Source: Acinetobacter sp. ANC 3813 (GTDB lineage Bacteria > Pseudomonadota > Gammaproteobacteria > Pseudomonadales > Moraxellaceae). Taken from it: DNA of 57,753 nt. This document shows, piece after piece, positions 52,107 to 57,753 of this stretch. Numbering within the stretch: the stretch's first letter is position 1; every line of letters begins with the position of its first letter. Where the stretch lies: positions 1 through 57,753 of the forward strand of contig NZ_NEGK01000017.1 of the NCBI RefSeq assembly GCF_002135435.1, in the 5' to 3' direction. The translations under genes were made by a program, and so were the position numbers. The notes below the pieces were generated by a model. It was given only the letters and a program-made list of their open reading frames with translations, was not told the DNA's origin and searched no databases.

Positions 52107-52463
52107 ATGACTGTACAGCGGCTGCATGTAGCCCAACGTTTTTCTGAAATTGCAATTTCAGGCAATTTAGTTCATCTCGCTGGTCAGCTGGCGAGTGATT
52201 TTGATTTAGATATCAAAGGACAAACACAGCAAACCTTTGACATTATTGACCAATTTTTGGCAGATGTGGGAACAGATAAGAGCCACATCATGTCTGTCAC
52301 CATCTATTTAAAAGATATCGAAAAAGATTATGCTGCTTTCAACGAAGTTTGGGATGCTTGGGTCAGTGATATTCAGGCCTTGCCGCGCACCTGCGTAGAA
52401 GCCAAACTGTATGATCCGCGTGTCTTGGTCGAGCTGACTGTGGTTGCAGTCAAGCCTGAGTAA
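52107..52463 (+). CDS. RidA family enamine/imine deaminase
   Basis: A 118-residue RidA-fold protein (family previously called YjgF). It has the conserved arginine in PRTCVEAKLYDPRVLVEL, which supports the deaminase activity, plus the ISGNLVHLAGQ start of the domain. The start at 52107 is 4 bases after the transporter stop, and AGGA lies upstream within that gene's end. Co-expression with the MHS transporter suggests that it protects against, or processes, a reactive intermediate of the imported compound; this is inference. Confidence 0.9.
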   Translation: MTVQRLHVAQRFSEIAISGNLVHLAGQLASDFDLDIKGQTQQTFDIIDQFLADVGTDKSHIMSVTIYLKDIEKDYAAFNEVWDAWVSDIQALPRTCVEAKLYDPRVLVELTVVAVKPE

Positions 52464-52479
52464 ACAGCTCCTAAAATCA

Positions 52480-52511
52480 AAAAAGCATGCGTTAATCGCA
52501 TGCTTTTTTTT
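52480..52511 (+). terminator. Terminator after the ridA-type gene
   Basis: AAAAGCATGCG (52481-52491) and CGCATGCTTTT (52497-52507) form an 11-bp stem, then T residues. The T-run overlaps the stop codon of the DUF2726 gene, which converges here. Confidence 0.9.
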
Positions 52512-53049
52512 AGCTCAATATTTTCAGCTTTTTGCGCTCTAAATCTGAATATAAATGATATTTTTTCAGATCGCTGACGGGCGTCAGAGGTTTCCATTTT
52601 GTGTATCCATGGATGAAATCTTCACGCAGCTGAGCATACTCAGGCACATCATCGTAGCGGATGACTCTATAGCCTGCCATTTGCAGTAAAGCATCCTGAT
52701 ACTGTAAAGGCTGTATGCGTTTCAGCACCATCGGATCATCTAAAGCGATAATTGCTTGAATCTGCTGGTTTTCATCCAGCACAACAAAGTCTGCAACCAT
52801 ATTCCGGTACTTATTCCGCGTACGGTAATATTTGGTTGTGAGTAAAGCATCAAAAGACACATGCGCCAAAATCGTATGTTTGGGCAGAATTTCTTTTAGA
52901 CGCGTATAGGTCAGCTGCTCATTAATATTGAAAATAGCGCGCTGTTTCAAGGCGCTATCTTGCTGCTTGGCATTATAGTCTAAACTCTTCCAAGCCATTA
53001 TGAGCATGCAGCCGAGTATAATACTCGCGATCACAATATACATTGCCAT
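52510..53049 (-). CDS. DUF2726 domain protein with an N-terminal anchor
   Basis: A 179-residue protein with an N-terminal hydrophobic segment (about residues 3-19) and a cytosolic DUF2726 domain (about residues 45-150: FDALLTTKYYRTRNKYRNMVADFVV, with AIIALDDP and AGYRVIRYDD). This domain has a nuclease-like (PD-(D/E)XK) fold in some predictions; I see D and E/Q positions but no established catalytic set. AAAGGA lies 9 bases before the ATG. The function is unknown. Confidence 0.78.
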   Translation of the reverse strand: MAMYIVIASIILGCMLIMAWKSLDYNAKQQDSALKQRAIFNINEQLTYTRLKEILPKHTILAHVSFDALLTTKYYRTRNKYRNMVADFVVLDENQQIQAIIALDDPMVLKRIQPLQYQDALLQMAGYRVIRYDDVPEYAQLREDFIHGYTKWKPLTPVSDLKKYHLYSDLERKKLKILS

Positions 53050-53425
53050 CTCTCATAATCCTTTACATTTCTTATAATCATTTTGAGCTGCAGTTTTTCT
53101 TATTTCACATCAGTCTGCAGACGGTCTTATTGTTAAAATTGCGATTTAAATTTTTCACCTGGCATAATGATTATCCACCCATACAGATCAATAAATGTAC
53201 GATTTGTGTATAACCCTGCTCCCTTGGCGAAAAAACATAGTCCATTATTCGCTAATCGACCTACTCTATGCCATTTTCTAAAATTCCCGCAAGAGCATTA
53301 AGACAATTGTCTAACAATTCCGACAAGCTGTTGCTTTCATTCTTAAATCTATAAGATTGAATACAAAAAATAAATACTTCATATTTTGGAGCAAAAAAAG
53401 AGCGCCGAAGCGCTCTTTGATTAAT
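53050..53425. other. Gene-free region between the DUF2726 and YgiQ genes
   Basis: About 375 AT-rich bases with the terminator of the YgiQ gene near its right end and the promoter of the DUF2726 gene at its left. I see no further gene or repeat. Confidence 0.5.
53392..53419 (-). terminator. Terminator of the YgiQ gene
   Basis: AGAGCGC (53399-53405) and GCGCTCT (53410-53416) with a CGAA loop; the minus-strand T-run follows. Confidence 0.85.
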
Positions 53426-55825
53426 TTAAGCCTTGGACTTCTGCTTCGGCTTATTTTTGCTTTTCGTCCCGCTAAAGGTTTTTTTATCCCCGGTTTCACG
53501 CGGCGGCAAGCCTGTATGCTGGGTCAAAATCTGGCCTTTTTGCGGTCGGTTTGAGCTATTGGCATTGCGTGATTGCGAACGTGCAGTATTCTCACCTGTA
53601 CGCTTTTGCGAATCACCGGCAAGCGTTGAATTCTTTTTACGCGCAGACTGATACTGCCCTTCCGCTCCAGCAGGCTGGTAAGTCGGGATCAAATGCTGCT
53701 TCGAGTTGCCAATCAAATCCTGACGGCCCATTTCTTTTAAGGCTTCGCGCAGCATTGGCCAGTTATTCGGATCATGATAGCGAAGGAAAGCTTTATGCAA
53801 GCGGCGGCGTTTCTCACCTTTCACAATATCGACTTGTTCGGTATAGCGCGCCACTTTGGCTAATGGGTTTTTGCCCGTATAGTACATCGTAGTTGCCGTC
53901 GCCATTGGTGAAGGATAGAAGGTCTGTACCTGATCGGCACGGAAACCATTCTTTTTCAGCCAAATCGCCAAATTCATCATATCGTAATCGGTTGTACCCG
54001 GATGCGCCGCAATGAAATAAGGAATCAGATACTGTTCTTTACCGGCTTCTTTACTGAAGCGATCAAACATCTGTTTGAAACGGTCATAGGTTCCAATACC
54101 CGGCTTCATCATTTTATTGAGTGGGCCTTTCTCGGTATGTTCAGGTGCAATCTTTAAATAACCGCCAACGTGATGCGTTACAAGCTCTTTCACATACTCA
54201 GGGTTTAATACTGCCAAATCATAGCGCAGGCCTGAACCAATCAGAATCTTCTTAATGCCTTTAAGTGCACGCGCTTTGCGGTACAGCTGAGTCAGTGGCG
54301 CATGGTCAGTATGCAGGTTTTGACAGACCCCAGGGAATACGCATGACGGCTTACGGCAGTTCTTCTCAATTTCAGGATCTTTACATGCCAAACGGTACAT
54401 GTTCGCTGTTGGACCGCCCAAATCGGAAATAATGCCCGTAAAGCCCGGCGCAGTATCGCGGATCTTTTCAACTTCACGCAGAATAGATTCTTCTGAGCGG
54501 TTTTGAATAATACGGCCTTCATGTTCTGTGATTGAACAGAAAGTACAGCCGCCAAAACAGCCGCGCATGATATTCACAGAGAATTTAATCATGTCAAACG
54601 CAGGGAAACGCGCTTCACCGTATGACGGATGCGGCAGGCGCGCATACGGCAAGTCAAATACATAATCCATTTCTTCAGTGGTCAGCGGAATCGGCGGCGC
54701 ATTCAGCCACACATCACGCTCCCCATGCTTTTGCACCAAAGCGCGCGCATTGCCTGGATTGGTTTCCAAATGCAAAATACGGTTGGCGTGTGCATACAGT
54801 ACAGGATCGTTTGAAACTTCTTCAAAGGCAGGTAAACGGATGACAGCCAATTCACGCGGCGGCAATTTATGTTTAATCGCTTTTGATGACGGCTGAAGCT
54901 GCACAATTTGTGTATCTGCATCTAAGCTGTCGCCTTCACGCACAATTGGATTGGCAACCGCTTCTTTCTGGAAGTTCTGATATTGTGTTAAAGAATTGCC
55001 TTTTTCTTTTTCAATTTCGCAGCCATCTAAATCTTCAGTCATCACATAAGGATTGATGATCGGATCAACACGGCCTATTGCATCGACATCATTCGATGCA
55101 ATTTCAACAAATTTCGCTTTCGATGCACGGTTATTTTTATTGACGATAAACGCAGTACCGCGCACGTCAGTAATTTCATGAATTTTTTCGCCCTTGGCCA
55201 GACGGTGCATAACTTCAATAATGGATCGTTCGCCATTGCCGTACATCAATAAATCAGCTTTTGAATCCATCAGCACAGAACGGCGGACTTTATCTGACCA
55301 ATAATCATAATGCGCAATGCGGCGCAATGAAGCTTCAATCCCGCCCAGCAATACTGGCACATCTGGAAAGGCTTCACGGCAGCGCTGACAGTAAACCGTT
55401 GCTGCGCGGTCTGGGCGCTTATTCGGTACATTATCTGGAGAATAAGCATCATCTGAGCGGATTTTACGGTCTGCCGTATAGCGGTTAATCATGGAATCCA
55501 TGTTGCCCGCTGTCACTCCCCATGCAATATTCGGTTTGCCTAAAACTTTAAAGGCTTCTGCAGAAGTCCAGTCTGGCTGTGCAATAATCCCGACGCGAAA
55601 ACCTTGAGCTTCCAATACACGGCCAATAATGCCCGATACAAATGATGGATGGTCAATATAGGCATCACCGCAGACCAAAATAAAGTCACAGCTATCCCAG
55701 CCAAGTGAATCCATTTCTTCGCGTGACATCGGCAAAAATGGCGCAGGATCAAAACATGACGCCCAATATTTGTCGTAATCAAACAGCGCTTTAGGCGCGG
55801 TCTGCATAGTATAAGCAGTAGACAT
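53426..55825 (-). CDS. YgiQ family radical SAM protein
   Basis: A 799-residue radical SAM enzyme. The N-terminal half carries a B12-binding-like or flavodoxin-like domain (about residues 45-200). The iron-sulfur motif CFGGCTFC lies at about 423-430 (C423, C427, C430). The C-terminal 80 residues are basic and Ser/Asn/Gln-rich, low complexity. The function of YgiQ is unknown. I choose the ATG at 55825; an upstream ATG at 55873 and one at 55807 are possible. Confidence 0.9.
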   Translation of the reverse strand: MSTAYTMQTAPKALFDYDKYWASCFDPAPFLPMSREEMDSLGWDSCDFILVCGDAYIDHPSFVSGIIGRVLEAQGFRVGIIAQPDWTSAEAFKVLGKPNIAWGVTAGNMDSMINRYTADRKIRSDDAYSPDNVPNKRPDRAATVYCQRCREAFPDVPVLLGGIEASLRRIAHYDYWSDKVRRSVLMDSKADLLMYGNGERSIIEVMHRLAKGEKIHEITDVRGTAFIVNKNNRASKAKFVEIASNDVDAIGRVDPIINPYVMTEDLDGCEIEKEKGNSLTQYQNFQKEAVANPIVREGDSLDADTQIVQLQPSSKAIKHKLPPRELAVIRLPAFEEVSNDPVLYAHANRILHLETNPGNARALVQKHGERDVWLNAPPIPLTTEEMDYVFDLPYARLPHPSYGEARFPAFDMIKFSVNIMRGCFGGCTFCSITEHEGRIIQNRSEESILREVEKIRDTAPGFTGIISDLGGPTANMYRLACKDPEIEKNCRKPSCVFPGVCQNLHTDHAPLTQLYRKARALKGIKKILIGSGLRYDLAVLNPEYVKELVTHHVGGYLKIAPEHTEKGPLNKMMKPGIGTYDRFKQMFDRFSKEAGKEQYLIPYFIAAHPGTTDYDMMNLAIWLKKNGFRADQVQTFYPSPMATATTMYYTGKNPLAKVARYTEQVDIVKGEKRRRLHKAFLRYHDPNNWPMLREALKEMGRQDLIGNSKQHLIPTYQPAGAEGQYQSARKKNSTLAGDSQKRTGENTARSQSRNANSSNRPQKGQILTQHTGLPPRETGDKKTFSGTKSKNKPKQKSKA

Positions 55826-55973
55826 GGCTAGCAATTCTCGGCTGGCAGATGGAAGACCTGAAGAACAGATCAAAGATGAAAGCCGACTATTTTACCATGA
55901 ATTCTAGCCATCATGCTTGATTATAATTTATACAAAATCCAAGGATTGATAATCAACTCAATATAATTCAGAA

Positions 55974-56002
55974 ATAAAAAAAAGCACCCTTGCGAGTGCT
56001 GA
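55974..56002 (-). terminator. Terminator of the M48 protease gene
   Basis: AGCAC (55983-55987) and GTGCT (55996-56000) form a stem with an 8-base loop, followed on the minus strand by a T-run. It is a weaker stem than the others. Confidence 0.6.
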
Positions 56003-56027
56003 AAACCTAAGCCCATTGTCATCCAAA

Positions 56028-56864
56028 TTACTGCACTGTATTCCGCGCAGTATATTGGTTTAAATGAGCCTTGGTGGCTAGAACCTGTTCATATTTGGTT
56101 TGTATTTCAGGCAAATATTTTTCGATATTAGCAATGCGTTTTGCATACAGCGCGTCACTCATTAAAGGTTTCACATCAAAGGCTTTTCGGCGGTTACTCT
56201 CATTTTGAAATTTATCCCAAAAATCGACGGCTGCTTTCGGGTTATAGCCCGCACGCGACATTATATCTAAGCCAACCACATCTGCTTCCACTTCTAAATT
56301 CCAGCCTTGCGGAATCATGGCAGTCTGTCCTGCCATACTGGCAGCTACAGAAGCAATTGCCCCCGCCCCACCAGTTGCTGCCAGCATGGCTGCATTACTG
56401 GCCAGCAGCATTGATGCTTTTTCGCGGTTATGATCCCGCAGTGAATGCGCCATTTCATGAGCGATCACGAAAGCCAATTCATCTTCATTTAATTTCAGGC
56501 CCCAATATAGACCCGTATTCACAATAATCTTGCCGCCAGGCAAACTATGCGCGTTTAATTCTCCGTTTAAATTGCCTTGAATGCTCCAATTCCATTGATT
56601 TGAACCCGTACGGAAGATGTTTGCTTCTGTACAAAGCTGATCAAGCACACGGTTCAATTTCGCATCAATCACTAAAACCTGCTTGTTTTTAGCCTCAGAC
56701 GTGAAGCGCTTAAATGAGCGCTCTGATTGCGCCGTCCATGCCTTCGTTGGAATGAGCATAAATTGCTTACGCTCAGCGCCAGCGGTTCCTAAATTTGTTG
56801 TACTTATACAGCCTGAAAAAAATAAACAGCTTAAGGCCATTGCAGAAAATAGAACATTTTTCAT
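56028..56864 (-). CDS. M48 family zinc metalloprotease lipoprotein
   Basis: A 278-residue lipoprotein with lipobox FSGC (C19). The zinc motif HEMAH is at 136-140, and the third ligand is probably the glutamate in EVEADVVGLD downstream. The region between is typical of BepA/LoiP-type Oma1-like proteases, which act on outer-membrane proteins. The substrate is unknown. It transcribes away from the AT-rich gap before the rrn operon. Confidence 0.88.
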   Translation of the reverse strand: MKNVLFSAMALSCLFFSGCISTTNLGTAGAERKQFMLIPTKAWTAQSERSFKRFTSEAKNKQVLVIDAKLNRVLDQLCTEANIFRTGSNQWNWSIQGNLNGELNAHSLPGGKIIVNTGLYWGLKLNEDELAFVIAHEMAHSLRDHNREKASMLLASNAAMLAATGGAGAIASVAASMAGQTAMIPQGWNLEVEADVVGLDIMSRAGYNPKAAVDFWDKFQNESNRRKAFDVKPLMSDALYAKRIANIEKYLPEIQTKYEQVLATKAHLNQYTARNTVQ

Positions 56865-57463
56865 AGAACACCTGGGCCATTTAGATAATCAACATTTTAT
56901 TATTAAAAATAAATTAATAATAAAAATCAAAGCCATTTATCGGAAGATACAAAGCGATTAATAATTTTAAACATATTATTAATATTCAATAGCTTATAAT
57001 TTTTATTTAAAATAAAAACAAAGCGCATAATTAATATTTTCAGCATATATTTTCAAATAAAAAACCAATAATATGCACTAATTCAAAGTATTTTATATTT
57101 TAATAATTTAATAACATTAAATGCATGTTTTTATGAAATATGTCTCATTTAGTATGCAGTAATGAAGATTTATTCTGAATTTATTAATACTTTAGTCTTG
57201 AATGAAAGATTTGCCAAAATAAGTACGCGTAGAGTGAGATTTTTATGATTTACAAAAAATTGTGTTAATACGCCTATCACTTCAGTTCTTTATTGACTAA
57301 AAAATACCTGCGTACACTTAAATAGAAAAAATAAATGCGTTGGCTAGACAGCCTCGAATTGTATTGGAACTATTCACGAAGCCCCAAAGATAGCATCAAA
57401 AGACAGCAATATCCCCTGAAGCCTTTCCACTAATTTCCTTAACTTCTGATATTTCACCCGCGC
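56865..57463. other. AT-rich gap before the rrn terminator
   Basis: About 600 bases without a credible gene. The part from 56,900 to 57,150 is very AT-rich with repeated TAAT-type runs. I see no repeat array, tRNA or mobile element end. A promoter for the M48 gene must lie at its left end. Confidence 0.5.
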
Positions 57464-57498
57464 ATAAAAAAACACCCCCTGAGTAGTCAGGGGGTGTT
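57464..57498 (-). terminator. Terminator of the rrn operon
   Basis: AACACCCCCTGA (57471-57482) and TCAGGGGGTGTT (57487-57498) form a 12-bp GC-rich stem with a GTAG loop. On the minus strand a T-run follows. It lies just beyond the 5S gene. Confidence 0.92.
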
Positions 57499-57509
57499 TA
57501 GAATAATGA

Positions 57510-57623
57510 GCTGGCGATGACTTACTCTCACATGGGTAACCCCACACTACCATCAGCGCTAAGAGGTTTCACTTCTGAGTTCGGGAAGGGATCAGGTGGT
57601 TCACTCTTGCTATTGTCGCCAGC
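57510..57623 (-). rRNA. rrf: 5S ribosomal RNA
   Basis: The reverse strand reads GCTGGCGACAATAGC at the start and AAGTCATCGCCAGC at the end, which pair in the terminal helix. Internal features fit: CCACCTGATCCCTTCCCGAA, CTCAGAAGTGAAACC and the GTGTGGGG-type helix. The length of about 114 bases fits 5S. The exact ends are uncertain by a few bases. Confidence 0.95.
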
Positions 57624-57753
57624 ACAACTGTTATGGACTTGTTCGGGTCTTATTTACATCATTTGATGTATGCCTTACTTCGTACCAAATAGAATACATT
57701 AACAGGTATATTTGAGTTGCATATTTTGTTCTTCAGCGTTAACTAAATCAAGC
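57624..57753 (-). other. 23S-5S rRNA spacer (transcribed)
   Basis: These 130 bases lie upstream of 5S on the minus strand and are the internal transcribed spacer. The last few bases (minus-strand GCTTGA at the edge) may be the 3' end of 23S rRNA, which is otherwise outside the window. Confidence 0.6.

Noticed and set aside
1..57753. Prophage, transposon, CRISPR or integron
   Set aside because: No integrase other than XerD, no transposase, no repeat-spacer array and no terminal inverted repeats were seen; gene order is typical of the core chromosome.

Overview
The window is a chromosomal stretch from an Acinetobacter-type gammaproteobacterium (Moraxellaceae). The evidence is gene order (xerD-dsbC-hom-thrC, pbpG/gacA/pilSR, nrdR-ribD-methylase-ribE, glnK-amtB, an OprD-family porin near ppa), Acinetobacter-like protein sequences, and the codon and base composition. 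By eye the GC content is somewhat above A. baumannii, so a non-baumannii species is likely; this was not counted. It is mostly core genome. I see no insertion sequence, prophage, integron or CRISPR array.

Layout. 0-2.5 kb: a Fur-type ferrous iron operon on the minus strand (feoA, feoB and a small Cys-rich membrane protein). 2.6-7.1 kb: xerD, a DsbC-like lipoprotein, hom and thrC. 7.2-12.2 kb: pbpG (minus) divergent from gacA-pilS-pilR, linking global and type IV pilus regulators. 12.2-17.2 kb: ctpA, gpmI and the LPS exporter permeases lptG/lptF. 17.4-19.9 kb: pepA-holC and an unknown coiled-coil protein. 20-24.2 kb: a DedA protein, then nrdR-ribD-methylase-ribE, where an orphan adenine DNA methyltransferase sits inside the riboflavin operon. 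24.4-26.7 kb: ammonium uptake (glnK, amtB) with a consensus sigma-54 promoter between the two genes, then ubiK. 26.8-31.4 kb: comM, a TorF-family porin, an AT-rich 1.1 kb gap and an OprD-family porin. 31.5-37.2 kb: ppa, a MAPEG protein, a small membrane protein, an acyl-CoA ligase and parC. 37.5-42.9 kb: an MFS transporter, a TRIC-like channel, YchJ, a TerC/CBS protein and a LOG-family hydrolase. 42.9-46 kb: a divergent PiT-like transporter with an apparent PHO box, and a choice-of-anchor I lipoprotein. 46-53 kb: a DHA2 efflux pump, membrane-anchored GH25 and metallo-beta-lactamase-fold proteins, dinB, an MHS transporter with RidA, and a DUF2726 protein. 53.4-56.9 kb: a YgiQ radical SAM protein and an M48 lipoprotein protease. 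The right edge carries a 5S rRNA gene with its terminator, the tail of an rrn operon on the minus strand.

There is no obvious new multi-gene defence or mobile system. The most rewarding signals are regulatory or contextual: the PHO box upstream of the uncharacterised PiT-like transporter, the sigma-54 promoter dedicated to amtB with an NtrC-like palindrome nearby, the methylase embedded in the riboflavin operon, the small Cys-rich partner of FeoB, and a possible 69-residue protein in the porin intergenic region. All motif calls were made by eye, and no database search was run.
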